Origin: an uncultured Pseudomonadota bacterium
GTDB lineage: Bacteria > Pseudomonadota > Gammaproteobacteria > Steroidobacterales > Woeseiaceae
Direction of reading: 5' to 3'
Length of the DNA stretch: 64,000 bases
NCBI GenBank assembly: GCA_913055625.1
Contig: CAJXJW010000002.1
Coordinates: 1 to 64,000, forward strand
The notes beneath the pieces are model-generated. The model saw nothing but the letters and a program-made list of their open reading frames with translations. It was not told the DNA's origin and did no database searches. Numbering within the stretch: position 1 is the first letter of the stretch; every line of letters starts with the position of its first letter. Position numbers and translations under genes: made by a program. This document shows positions 41,389 to 49,672 of this stretch, piece by piece.

Positions 41389-42215
41389 AGATCGATGGAT
41401 CCTTCGCTCATCAGTTCGGCGTTGCCGGTCAGCCAGGCAGGGCCGGAAACCTGCGGCCACTTTACCACGAGTTGCCCGCCGGGCAGGTTCACGCGGACCT
41501 CGCCCGCGAGCTCGCCGCGGCGAATGCCGACCGCGACGGCGGCACAGGCGCCGGTGCCGCAGGCGAGTGTTTCGCCGACGCCGCGCTCGAAGACGCGCAG
41601 GTCGATCTCGTCGCGGCCGCGGCGGGCCACGAAGCCCACGTTCGTACGCTCCGGAAACCGGGGGTGACGCTCGATCGCGGGGCCCAACCCGGCGACCGGG
41701 GCGTCGGCCACGGCGGGGACGGCGAGCACGCAGTGCGGGTTGCCCATGGAGACCGCGCCGATGGCGTAGATGGTGCCATTCACGTCCAGATCGTAGGTAT
41801 TGGCGACACGATCGGCGACGAACGGGATTTTTTCCGGGTCGAACTCCGGCCGGCCCATCGCGACCGACACCTGGCCGTCGCCGGTCACGCGGGCCTCGAT
41901 GAGGCCCGCTGGGCTGTCCAGGCGGAGGGCCGTGCCCGGCGCCCGGTCACCCGCCAGCAGCCACGCGACGCAGCGTACGCCGTTGCCGCACTGGCCGACT
42001 TCGCCGCCGTCGCGGTTGAAGACGCGGTAGCTCGCCACGGCGCCATCGGTCCGCCCGGGACCGAGCCACATCATCTGGTCGAAGCCGGGGCCGGTGCGCT
42101 CGTCGCCGAGCTCGCGGATGCGTTCGGCGTCGGGTGGCGGCAATGCATCGTCACGCCGGTCGACGACGAGGATGCGATTGCCGGCGCCGTCCATTTTCGC
42201 GTAATGGATTCGCAT
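41385..42215 (-). CDS. dapF: Diaminopimelate epimerase
   Basis: The 276-residue enzyme has both catalytic Cys: GQCGNGVRCVA near residue 76 and TLACGTGACAAV near residue 221. MRIHYAKMDGAGNRILVVD and GNPHCVLAV are also conserved. It converts LL- to meso-diaminopimelate for lysine and peptidoglycan. The N-terminal GAGN has GNRI where most have GNDF. It is the first gene of the long leftward cluster dapF-DUF484-xerC-hslV-hslU-DUF971-ubiE-ubiJ-ubiB-acyltransferase. Confidence 0.96.
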   Translation of the reverse strand: MRIHYAKMDGAGNRILVVDRRDDALPPPDAERIRELGDERTGPGFDQMMWLGPGRTDGAVASYRVFNRDGGEVGQCGNGVRCVAWLLAGDRAPGTALRLDSPAGLIEARVTGDGQVSVAMGRPEFDPEKIPFVADRVANTYDLDVNGTIYAIGAVSMGNPHCVLAVPAVADAPVAGLGPAIERHPRFPERTNVGFVARRGRDEIDLRVFERGVGETLACGTGACAAVAVGIRRGELAGEVRVNLPGGQLVVKWPQVSGPAWLTGNAELMSEGSIDL

Positions 42216-42341
42216 CGAGTGTTCGGGTTGCCCTGCGAAGTGCTCTCAAGCGCGGCCGAGTGAGGCGGATGGACTTTTGGATGCCGCGACGGTAGTTTAC
42301 ATAAATTACCCGTCTAACAACGATAAGAGCCCGAGGTAACT

Positions 42342-42980
42342 ATGCGCCACATCATGGTCATGAACGCGAAAGGCGGCTGCGGCAAGAGCACGCTGGCGAC
42401 GAACATCGCGTCTTACTTCGCCAACGAGGGCGCGTCCGTCGCGCTCGCCGACTACGATCCGCAGCGTTCCAGCCTCGACTGGCTCGAGCGGCGGCCTGCC
42501 GACCGCCCGGAAATCCACGCCGTCGCGGGCTTCGAAGACGGTCTGAAGCGCGCCCCGCGCACGGCCGACTTCCTCGTCATCGACGCGCCGGCCCGTTCGC
42601 ACGGCCCGGAGCTCACCGACCTCGTCAACCACGCCGAAACCATCGTCGTGCCGGTCCTTCCGTCCACGATCGACATGCAGGCCACGTCCAATTTTCTCGA
42701 AGAGCTGAAGAGCGTCGGCAAGGTCGAGCGCAAGCAGGCGAAGATCGCAACGGTGGCGAACCGTGTTCGCGACAACACGCTGATCTGGGACGAGCTCGAC
42801 GAGTACCTCGAGAAGACGCGTGTGCCGTACGTGGCGGCACTGCGCGAGGCGCAGAACTACATTCGTGCGTATTCGCGCGGCCTCGGTATCTTCGAGTTGC
42901 CGGAATACCTCGCCTGGCCGGACTGGGACGAGTGGGAGCCGCTCACCGCCTGGCTGCGCTCGAAGCGCTCGCAGCCGTAG
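42342..42980 (+). CDS. Orphan ParA/MinD-type ATPase
   Basis: The 212-residue protein has deviant Walker A NAKGGCGKSTLATNIA (signature Lys in KGG), the ParA motif ALADYDPQRSSLDWLERRP, Walker B DFLVIDAPAR, and VVPVLPSTIDMQAT. It lacks the N-terminal HTH of plasmid-type ParA, and no parB lies beside it. GAGG lies 8 nt upstream of the ATG. Such orphan ParA-like ATPases position cargos such as chemotaxis arrays, carboxysomes or other assemblies on the nucleoid. The cargo here is unknown. Confidence 0.9.
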   Translation: MRHIMVMNAKGGCGKSTLATNIASYFANEGASVALADYDPQRSSLDWLERRPADRPEIHAVAGFEDGLKRAPRTADFLVIDAPARSHGPELTDLVNHAETIVVPVLPSTIDMQATSNFLEELKSVGKVERKQAKIATVANRVRDNTLIWDELDEYLEKTRVPYVAALREAQNYIRAYSRGLGIFELPEYLAWPDWDEWEPLTAWLRSKRSQP

Positions 42981-42992
42981 CGCGCCCGACGG

Positions 42993-44186
42993 TCAATCGG
43001 CCAGGTGCGGTAACGCAGTCGCGCCCGACCCGGCGACGAGATTGAGGCCGTCCCTGTACGCCTCGGCCGCTGCGTCCGTTTCCCCGAGTTTCGCGAGCAG
43101 CTTGCCGTATTCGCGGTAGGCGTCCGGCGTCGGACGCACGCTGATCACGGCCTCGAGGTAGCTGCGGGCCTTGCCCCACAACTCGTTCCGCAGGCACAGG
43201 CGGGCCGCGGCGAGCAGCAGGTCCGGGTCGTTGCCGTGGTCGGCGAGCCACTGTTCGGCACGCTTCAGCTGCTTGCTCGCGTTCGTGCCTTCGACGAGGC
43301 CGAACAGGCACACGAGCGGGCCGCGCCATTCCGATTTCAGCGCCTGCACGAGGTCCTTTTCGGCTTTCTCGTTCATCCCGGTGCGGATCAGACCGTGGTA
43401 GTAGGCGTCGAGCACGTCGAGATTGTTCCTGAGCGGTTTCGGGACGCGGCTCCATGCGGCGACGACCGACTCACCGTCCGTGGCCCGGTTCAGGAGCTCG
43501 CGGTGCACGCTCACCGTCCAGCGCTCGAGCGTCTCCGGCTTTACCGTGTTCTTCTTCGACAGGCGCGGGAGCAGCTCGGCGAGGCTGTCCCAGTCGCCGA
43601 GCTTGTAGTAGATGCGCCCGAGCAGGTTCGCGGCGTAGCTGTGGTCCCGCGCGCTCTCCTCGATCTTGCGCAGCGTCGCGAGCGCCTGCTCGTACTGGCC
43701 GCGGTCGAGCTGGAATTCCGCCTGCGTCAGCAGCACCGCGTTGGTCGCGGCGGGCGTCTCGGCATACGCGAGCCGCAGCCACTCGTCGCGGCGCTCGTCC
43801 TCGCCCTGCAGGTGTGCCGCGCGCGCGGCGAGCAGGTAATTGAACAGCGGCGAGTCGCTGCTGCCGGCGGCGCGGGCGAGCAGTTTCTCGCCGCGGGCGA
43901 GCTTGCCCTCGGCGACTTCGATCATGCCCTGCGTGAGCTTCTGGCCGGCCCGGCCCGAGCGGTAGCGTCCGGCCGCCTGGCCCAGCCGGCGCGGCGCGAG
44001 GATCACCCAGCGGATCGCGAGGATTACCGCAACCGCGACGACGACCAGCAGCAGCAGCGCGGGCACCGACATCTCGAGGACGTGACCGCGCATCTCGATC
44101 GCAACGTAGCCGGGATCGGACAGCAACGCCTGGAACACGATCGCGCTGACCAGCGCGACGATCACGACGATCAGGCCGAATTTCAT
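42993..44186 (-). CDS. hemY: HemY-like TPR membrane protein
   Basis: The 397-residue protein has two N-terminal helices (MKFGLIVVIVALVSAIVFQALL and LEMSVPALLLLVVVAVAVILAIRW). A HemY_N region follows (RRLGQAAGRYRSGRAGQKLTQG), then TPR-type helical repeats to the end (LLGRIYYKLGDWDSLAELLP, DPDLLLAAARLCLRNELWG, YGKLLAKLGETDAAAEAY). In gammaproteobacteria it is encoded with hemC, hemD and hemX but does not have protoporphyrinogen oxidase activity. The ATG at 44186 overlaps the hemX stop by 4 bp. Confidence 0.92.
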   Translation of the reverse strand: MKFGLIVVIVALVSAIVFQALLSDPGYVAIEMRGHVLEMSVPALLLLVVVAVAVILAIRWVILAPRRLGQAAGRYRSGRAGQKLTQGMIEVAEGKLARGEKLLARAAGSSDSPLFNYLLAARAAHLQGEDERRDEWLRLAYAETPAATNAVLLTQAEFQLDRGQYEQALATLRKIEESARDHSYAANLLGRIYYKLGDWDSLAELLPRLSKKNTVKPETLERWTVSVHRELLNRATDGESVVAAWSRVPKPLRNNLDVLDAYYHGLIRTGMNEKAEKDLVQALKSEWRGPLVCLFGLVEGTNASKQLKRAEQWLADHGNDPDLLLAAARLCLRNELWGKARSYLEAVISVRPTPDAYREYGKLLAKLGETDAAAEAYRDGLNLVAGSGATALPHLAD

Positions 44187-45355
44187 TGCGCGCCGTCCGT
44201 GTCCGTCAGTGCCCGGTACTGTCGCAAGGCGCGCAGCGAACCGGAGATGTCCGGCGGTGCGACGTGCTGGTACTCGTCGCGAATTTCGCGAAGGGTCTCG
44301 CGCATGCCCGAGACCGGGGCGGCCGACGTGTCGAAGTAGCGCCCGAGCCACGCGTCGGCGTCGTCCAGGCTCTGCCGGAACAGCTCCTGCTCGCCGCGCA
44401 GCAGCGCGAGCCTTGCCGCCTGGAGCTGCAATGCGAGGTTGCCGCGCAGCAGCGGCTCCGCGCCCGGCGTCAGCAACGGGCGGTCGACGTCGGACGGCGG
44501 CGAATACGTGAACACGCCGCTGAATGCGCCCTTGACGGCGTTCCATGCACGCCGGGGGCCGCTCGCCTCGGCATCATCCTCGGTGGCGTCGGCTTCGTCG
44601 GCACTGTCGGCGTCGAAGACCGGCAGCGACTCGGCCACCTGCGCGAGGCTCGCGAGCGTCAGCGTGACGCCGGCGACGTCCGGTTTTTCCATGACGTCGA
44701 GTGCGGCACGCTCGTTCGCGAGCGCCCGCCGCACGTCGGTCAGCGCCGGGTCCCCGAGCTGTGTCAGCCGGTCGTCGGCCTGCTCGAGTGCCAGCGACGC
44801 GAGCGTCGGGTTGCCGGCGAGCAGGAGCTGCGCGTTTGCGATCTGCATGTAGTACTCGGCCTCGGCAACGAGATAGGTGTTGCGGGCTTCGATCGACACG
44901 CCCTGCAGCGCGGCGAGCGAGCGCTCGAGGTTCGCGACGCGCGGCGTCAGCGACGTGAGCGTCTCCGCCGCGCGGTCAAAGCCTTCGACGTCGTTGCGAA
45001 GCGTGTCGAGCGCATCGGCGTCGCGTTCGCGGGCGGCGGCGAGTTCCGCGAGCTCTTCGTCCAGTCCGGACAGGTCGTCGCCGGTCTGCTCGTCGAGATC
45101 CTCGAGCGCGCGGCGGAGCGACGCGATGGCGTCCGCCGAGTCGGCGTCTCGGCTGCCCTCGCGCCAGCCCTCGAAGAACAGGTAGCCCGCGCCGGCGGTC
45201 GCGACCAGCGCCAGGAACAGCGCCAGCCAGGCGATGCTCGCGGCGATGCCGCCGCGCTTCGGCGGCGTCGCCGCCTCCGGGGCCTCGACGGCCGGCTCGT
45301 CGAAGTCCGCATCGACGATGTCGGACCCGGGGTCCGCTTTCTCGGTTTCCGTCAT
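44183..45355 (-). CDS. hemX: HemX-like membrane protein
   Basis: The 390-residue protein has an acidic cytoplasmic N terminus (VDADFDEPAVEAPEAATPPKR), one membrane helix (SIAWLALFLALVATAGAGYLFFEGW) and a long periplasmic part. That part contains a coiled coil at about 75-150 and the family segment YLVAEAEYYMQIANAQLLLAGN...ALEQADDRLTQLGDPALTDVRRAL. It was formerly called uroporphyrinogen III methyltransferase, but no methyltransferase motif is present. It sits between hemD and hemY and is translationally coupled with hemY. Confidence 0.93.
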   Translation of the reverse strand: MTETEKADPGSDIVDADFDEPAVEAPEAATPPKRGGIAASIAWLALFLALVATAGAGYLFFEGWREGSRDADSADAIASLRRALEDLDEQTGDDLSGLDEELAELAAARERDADALDTLRNDVEGFDRAAETLTSLTPRVANLERSLAALQGVSIEARNTYLVAEAEYYMQIANAQLLLAGNPTLASLALEQADDRLTQLGDPALTDVRRALANERAALDVMEKPDVAGVTLTLASLAQVAESLPVFDADSADEADATEDDAEASGPRRAWNAVKGAFSGVFTYSPPSDVDRPLLTPGAEPLLRGNLALQLQAARLALLRGEQELFRQSLDDADAWLGRYFDTSAAPVSGMRETLREIRDEYQHVAPPDISGSLRALRQYRALTDTDGAQ

Positions 45356-45359
45356 GCTG

Positions 45360-46133
45360 TCAGTCCGTCGGTGTCGGATTTCCGGCGAGTGCGATGAGCG
45401 TCTCGACGATGTCTGCCGTGCCGGTGCCCGGCGCCAGCGCTGCCGGTGCGCCGGGCGAGAGCCGCTCGAGTTCTTTTAACACACGAGCTGCGGGCGTCAC
45501 CAGCGGCGTCGCGGCGAGCCGCGCCCGGCACCCGGCGGGTACCAGTTCACGCAGGTTCGACAGCGATTGTACGCTCATGACGACGACGGCACCGATGCCG
45601 CCGGCCTGCCAGCGAGCGGCCAGCGCGTCGAGGTCGTCTCGCGACACCTCGGGCAACCCGCGGGTGTAAGCCTGCAGGTAGTCGACGCGCGCACCGCGGC
45701 GCTCGAACTCGCCGGCCAGCAGCTCGCGGCCGGGGTCGCCGCGCACGATGCGCACGGTCCGGCCGCGCAGGTCCGCGAACTCGGGCCTGGCGAGCAGCGC
45801 TTCGCTGTCGAAGCCGTCGGCGGGCACGATATCGACGTGCCGGCCGGCGTCGCGCAGCGCCTGCGCCGTCGTCGGCCCGATGGCGGCGATCCGGCCGCCC
45901 GAATGGGCCGCGCCGTGCGCGACCGCGTTCCGGCTGATGAACACGGTGAAGTCGGGGTCCGGGAGGCGCTCCGCGTCGGCGGCAACCTCGGCCGGCGGCC
46001 GTGGGCGGATGTCGAGCACCGGGAACACGATGGCGGTGCCGCCTCGCGCTTCGATTGCGGCCGTGAGTGCCGCCGCCTGCTCGCGCGGGCGCGTGACGAG
46101 CACCCCGAAGCCGGCCGGGAAGGCGTCAGCCAT
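45360..46133 (-). CDS. hemD: Uroporphyrinogen-III synthase
   Basis: The 257-residue two-lobed enzyme has GVLVTRPREQAAALTAAIEARGG, TVFISRNAVAHGA, AAIGPTTAQALRDAG and VVVMSVQSLSNLREL. The low-identity HemD family pattern, size and operon position agree. It closes hydroxymethylbilane to uroporphyrinogen III. Its start overlaps the hemC stop by 8 bp. Confidence 0.93.
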   Translation of the reverse strand: MADAFPAGFGVLVTRPREQAAALTAAIEARGGTAIVFPVLDIRPRPPAEVAADAERLPDPDFTVFISRNAVAHGAAHSGGRIAAIGPTTAQALRDAGRHVDIVPADGFDSEALLARPEFADLRGRTVRIVRGDPGRELLAGEFERRGARVDYLQAYTRGLPEVSRDDLDALAARWQAGGIGAVVVMSVQSLSNLRELVPAGCRARLAATPLVTPAARVLKELERLSPGAPAALAPGTGTADIVETLIALAGNPTPTD

Positions 46134-47055
46134 CGGCTGCCGCGGTCGCGCGGTCCAGGATGTCGCGCGCCCCGTGGCCCAGCATGCGTTCCGCGAGCGA
46201 CTCGCCGAGCGCTTCCGCCCGCGACGCCGGGCCGCACAGGCTGTCGCGCAGGTACTCGCGGCCGTCCGGCGACGCGACCATGGCGGTGATCGTCAATTCG
46301 CCGGCGACGATCTTCGCGAATGCCGCGACCGGCGAATGGCAGCCGGCATCGAACGTGCGCGCAATCGCGCGTTCCGCTTGTGTCGTCGTTGCCGTCGCCT
46401 CGTCGTCGAGCCGGGCGAGCAGCGCCCGGATCGCGTCGTTGTCGGCGAGGCATTCGATGCCCAACACGCCCTGGGCGGCGGCCGGCAGCAACTGCTCCGG
46501 CGAGAATCGCTGCGTGATTCGTTCATCGAAGCCGAGGCGCTCGAGGCCCGCCGCCGCGAGAACGATGGCATCGAATGCCCCGTCGTCCAGCTTTGCGAGC
46601 CTGGTGTTCACGTTGCCGCGCAGCGGGAGGATTTCGAGGTCCGGCCGCAGGCGCAGGAGCTGCGCCTGGCGGCGGAGGCTGGAACTGCCGACGCGTGCGC
46701 CGTGCTCCAGCGCCTCGAGGCGCATGCCGTCGCGGCCGACCAGGGCGTCGGCGCTGCTCGCGCGCGGCAAGACGGCGGCAATGGCGAACCCGGCCGGGAG
46801 GACCGCCGGCACGTCCTTCATTGAATGCACCGCGAGGTCCGCGCGGCCGTCCTGCATCGCGACCTCGAGTTCCTTGATGAACAGGCCCTTGCCGCCGATC
46901 TTCTGCAGGCTGCGGTCGAGAACCTCGTCGCCGCGCGTGGACAGCGGCACGAGCTCGACGCCGTCGACGCCGTCCAGGCCGCGGATCTGCGCGGCGACAT
47001 GCTCTGCCTGCCACAACGCGAGCGCGCTGCGGCGCGTTGCGATTCGAATCTGCAC
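46126..47055 (-). CDS. hemC: Porphobilinogen deaminase (hydroxymethylbilane synthase)
   Basis: The 309-residue enzyme has IATRRSALALWQAEHVA, IGGKGLFIKELEVAM, AVHSMKDVPA, the Arg-rich GTSSLRR-type GSSSLRRQAQLL, and LRGNVNTRLAKLDDG. The dipyrromethane-cofactor Cys lies in DAGCHSPVAAFA (GxCxxPVG). It starts at a GTG at 47055 sharing a base with the algR stop (TAGTG). It converts four porphobilinogens to hydroxymethylbilane. Confidence 0.97.
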   Translation of the reverse strand: MQIRIATRRSALALWQAEHVAAQIRGLDGVDGVELVPLSTRGDEVLDRSLQKIGGKGLFIKELEVAMQDGRADLAVHSMKDVPAVLPAGFAIAAVLPRASSADALVGRDGMRLEALEHGARVGSSSLRRQAQLLRLRPDLEILPLRGNVNTRLAKLDDGAFDAIVLAAAGLERLGFDERITQRFSPEQLLPAAAQGVLGIECLADNDAIRALLARLDDEATATTTQAERAIARTFDAGCHSPVAAFAKIVAGELTITAMVASPDGREYLRDSLCGPASRAEALGESLAERMLGHGARDILDRATAAADG

Positions 47056-47804
47056 TAGGGGCCCCCTTTCAAGCGGCGTCGGACTTCGGCGACGTGACGG
47101 CGGCTGATTATCAGCTCTTCGTCGTCGCGATGCGAACCGTCGCGCAGCGCGACGCGGTAGCGGCCGTCGCCGGACCGCACGATCGAGTCGATGCGATCGA
47201 CCGCAACGAGCGCGCCCCGGTGAATGCGAACGAAGCGGCTCGCGAACTCCTCCTCGAGCGTCTTCAGGGAATCGTCGATGAGACTAACGCCGTCGTCGTG
47301 ATGCACGGCGACGTACTTCTGGTCGGCACGGAAGAAGTTGATCGTATCGATGGCGATGAGCGTGAGCCGGTCGCGCGAACCTGTGCAGACGTGATGCCGC
47401 GGCTCGGCGAGGCGCTCGTCCCCGCCGAGTTCTGCGAGCGTCGAGGCGGCGAGCCGCGATGCCTGTTGCAGGGCCGCCGCGAGCCGTGCGCGGCGCACCG
47501 GCTTCAACACGTAGCCGACCGCGCGCGCGTCGAACGCGTCGATCGCATATTCGTCGTACGCCGTTGCGAACACGATGGCCGGTGGCCGGTCGAGCTTGTT
47601 CAGGTGGTGCGCCGCTTCGATGCCGTCCATGCCGGGCATGCGGATGTCGAGCAGGACGATGTCGGGCCGATGTTCGCTGGCCCGTGCCAGCGCCTCGTCG
47701 CCGTTCGCCGCGAGCCCGGCGAGCTCGTAGCCGTCGATGTCATCCAGCAGTTGCCGGAGTCGCTCGCGCGCCGGTTCCTCGTCGTCGACGACAAGCACCT
47801 TCAC
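47055..47804 (-). CDS. algR: LytTR-type response regulator (AlgR-like)
   Basis: The 249-residue protein has a receiver domain with VDDEEPARERL, phospho-acceptor Asp54 in VLLDIRMPGMDG, Thr in FATAYDEYAIDAF and Lys in LKPVRR. The C-terminal LytTR DNA-binding domain includes INFFRADQKYVAVHHDDG, FASRFVRIHRGALVAVDRID and LIISRRHV. Its ATG overlaps the sensor stop by 4 bp. AlgR controls exopolysaccharide, pili and virulence in Pseudomonas; targets here are unknown. The link to hemC is conserved. Confidence 0.93.
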   Translation of the reverse strand: MKVLVVDDEEPARERLRQLLDDIDGYELAGLAANGDEALARASEHRPDIVLLDIRMPGMDGIEAAHHLNKLDRPPAIVFATAYDEYAIDAFDARAVGYVLKPVRRARLAAALQQASRLAASTLAELGGDERLAEPRHHVCTGSRDRLTLIAIDTINFFRADQKYVAVHHDDGVSLIDDSLKTLEEEFASRFVRIHRGALVAVDRIDSIVRSGDGRYRVALRDGSHRDDEELIISRRHVAEVRRRLKGGP

Positions 47805-48859
47805 GCGTCGCCCTCGTCAAGCGGGAACCGCAACGTGACGGAGTAGCGGTCGTCGGTCGCCTGCACGTCGACGTCCGCCTTGTGACCGTACGCGATTTCG
47901 TAGCGCTGGCGGATGTTCGACAGCGCCATCTGGTTGCCGCCGGTCCGCCGGGCCGTCTGCGCCGCCACCGGATTGCTGATCTCGATGCTCAGCCGATCGC
48001 CGTCGCGGCGTCCGGTCACGGTGATGCGGCCGCCGTCCGGCAGTTGCTCGATGCCGTGGTAGATCGCGTTCTCGAGCAGCGGCTGGATGGTCAGGCTCGG
48101 GATGAGCGCCCGCATCGGCAGTGCACCGACGTCCCAGCGGACCTGGAGACGGTCGCCGAGACGCAGCTTCTCGATGCGCTGGTAGATCGCGGCGAGTTCC
48201 AGTTCCTGTTTCAGCGTCGTCCGGTCCTTCGCGCCGCCGAGGTTGGCCCGCATCAGGTCCGACAAGTCCTCGACGGCTTCCTCCGCCTGGCGCGGGTCGG
48301 TCCGCGTCAGCGACGCAATCGTGTTCATGCTGTTGAACAGGAAGTGCGGCCGGATCAGGGCCTGCAGCGCGCTGACGCGCGACTGCGCCTCGAGCTGCAC
48401 GCTACGCCGCCACTCGCTCGCGACGTACAGGTAGCGCATGGCGAGCGCGATGACGATGGCGCCGATCGCGAACGTCCGGCCGACGAACGCGAAGTGGCTG
48501 CTCTCGATGACCCAGAGATCGCTGAAGCGCTGCGTGAGCTGCCAGCCGATCTCCGCGAGCACGAGGCACAGCAGCAACAGGATGCAGAAGCCGAACACGA
48601 AGGCGCGCGTCTTGCCCGCGCCTTCGAGACGCGCACGGAGCTGGCACATCAGCGCCGAGCCCAGCAGCGCGAACCAGAGCGCGAAGAATGACGTCTTGTA
48701 CAGGTCGACGAAGAACCGGCCCGGGCCGTGTGATGCGAGCGCAAGGACGATGGCCACGAGCTCGGCGACCAGCACGACGACAAACACGGTACCGGCCGCG
48801 CAGAAGTCGGGCAGGTATGCCGGGGTGATCCTGGTCCTGACGTCGGGGGTTTCGCTCAA
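47801..48859 (-). CDS. algZ: LytS-type sensor histidine kinase (AlgZ/FimS-like)
   Basis: The 352-residue protein has about four to five N-terminal membrane helices (residues 20-155) and then a His_kinase domain with RPHFLFNSMNTIASL (phospho-acceptor His). A short HATPase domain follows with SLTIQPLLENAIYHGIEQ (N-box) and ALSNIRQRYEIAYG. It is the partner of the downstream LytTR regulator. The signal is unknown. Confidence 0.93.
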   Translation of the reverse strand: MSETPDVRTRITPAYLPDFCAAGTVFVVVLVAELVAIVLALASHGPGRFFVDLYKTSFFALWFALLGSALMCQLRARLEGAGKTRAFVFGFCILLLLCLVLAEIGWQLTQRFSDLWVIESSHFAFVGRTFAIGAIVIALAMRYLYVASEWRRSVQLEAQSRVSALQALIRPHFLFNSMNTIASLTRTDPRQAEEAVEDLSDLMRANLGGAKDRTTLKQELELAAIYQRIEKLRLGDRLQVRWDVGALPMRALIPSLTIQPLLENAIYHGIEQLPDGGRITVTGRRDGDRLSIEISNPVAAQTARRTGGNQMALSNIRQRYEIAYGHKADVDVQATDDRYSVTLRFPLDEGDA

Positions 48860-48951
48860 GCCGCGTGTCCGCTACTCGCCAGCCCGCACTTTACACCATG
48901 AGCGGAGCTCAACCTGAACGGCAGTACCGGGCCTCCGGGAGGCCCTCGGAG

Positions 48952-49413
48952 CTAGTTGCAGTACTCGACGATCCGTTCTTCGGTCTTCGACCGGGCCTCC
49001 TGGACTTCCTCGTCGTCCAGGTACTCGCGTTCGCCGTTCTCGGTTTCGCGGTAGAGCCGGCGCGAGGTGACGTAGGTCTCGAGCTGATCGCGGAACTTCT
49101 GGCACTGCTGCGCGCGTTCTTTCGCAGCTGCCGCGCGCTCGGCACGCGTCGCCGGTTTTTCGCCAGCGTCGGCGGCCTCGTTCGTGTCGTCGTTGCGATC
49201 GCCGTAGCGGGCGGCCGCGCGGGCCTGTACCTGCTGCGGGTTGGTGGGGCGCGACGAAATCGCGAGGCGTTCCTCGTCACTCGCGCCGGTCGGACGATCG
49301 ACGTAATGCACGTTGCCTTCCGCGTCCGTGTAGCGATAGATGTCGCTCGCGAGGACCGGGGCGGCGCCCAGGACGGCCGCAACGGCAGCGGCCAGGATCA
49401 GTTTGCGTTTCAT
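48952..49413 (-). CDS. DUF4124 domain periplasmic protein
   Basis: The 153-residue protein has a signal peptide (MKRKLILAAAVAAVLGAAPVLAS). A DUF4124 domain follows (DIYRYTDAEGNVHYVDRPTGASDEERLAISSRP), then a charged helical tail with two Cys (QQCQKFRDQLETYV and IVEYCN) that could pair. The start at 49413 has GGGAG upstream. The function of DUF4124 is unknown. It resembles the protein at 26595-27218 in architecture but has a much shorter helix. Confidence 0.82.
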   Translation of the reverse strand: MKRKLILAAAVAAVLGAAPVLASDIYRYTDAEGNVHYVDRPTGASDEERLAISSRPTNPQQVQARAAARYGDRNDDTNEAADAGEKPATRAERAAAAKERAQQCQKFRDQLETYVTSRRLYRETENGEREYLDDEEVQEARSKTEERIVEYCN

Positions 49414-49542
49414 CGGACTCCCGCCTCCGAAAACGGTATTGGTGCATGGGGTCGCTCGGATGCCCATTAGAACACGCAGAGTGGGCCCACGTTGTGACAG
49501 CGATCACAGCCGATTCCGCGAATTACCCACTCGGTACAGGCC

Positions 49543-49569
49543 AAAAAAAAGCGGGCCCGAAGGCCCGCT
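49543..49569 (-). terminator. Intrinsic terminator of the torF-glnK-amtB operon
   Basis: On the minus strand an 8-bp stem AGCGGGCC / GGCCCGCT closes a TTCG tetraloop and is followed by a run of eight or nine T. It lies about 100 bp after the amtB stop. Confidence 0.93.
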
Positions 49570-49611
49570 AAGATCTTGCTTTCTCGGGGGAAAAAGCGCT
49601 CTTGCAAAAGG

Positions 49612-49665
49612 TCCGGGGGGCTGCCGGCATTCACTCTTATGGCAAATGTCCGGCAGGCCCCCGGA
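49612..49665 (-). repeat. Long stem-loop just after amtB
   Basis: A 16-bp stem with one mismatch (TCCGGGGGGCTGCCGG at 49612-49627 with CCGGCAGGCCCCCGGA at 49650-49665) has a 22-nt loop. It begins 7 bp beyond the amtB stop and precedes the intrinsic terminator on the same transcript. A 3'-end protecting structure or a fallback terminator is possible. Confidence 0.65.
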
Positions 49666-49672
49666 GGGGGGG

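Noticed and set aside
44187..44546. N-terminal extension of HemY to 517 codons
   Set aside because: It would overlap hemX out of frame; the ATG at 44186 overlaps the hemX stop by 4 bp and begins the two-helix anchor of HemY.
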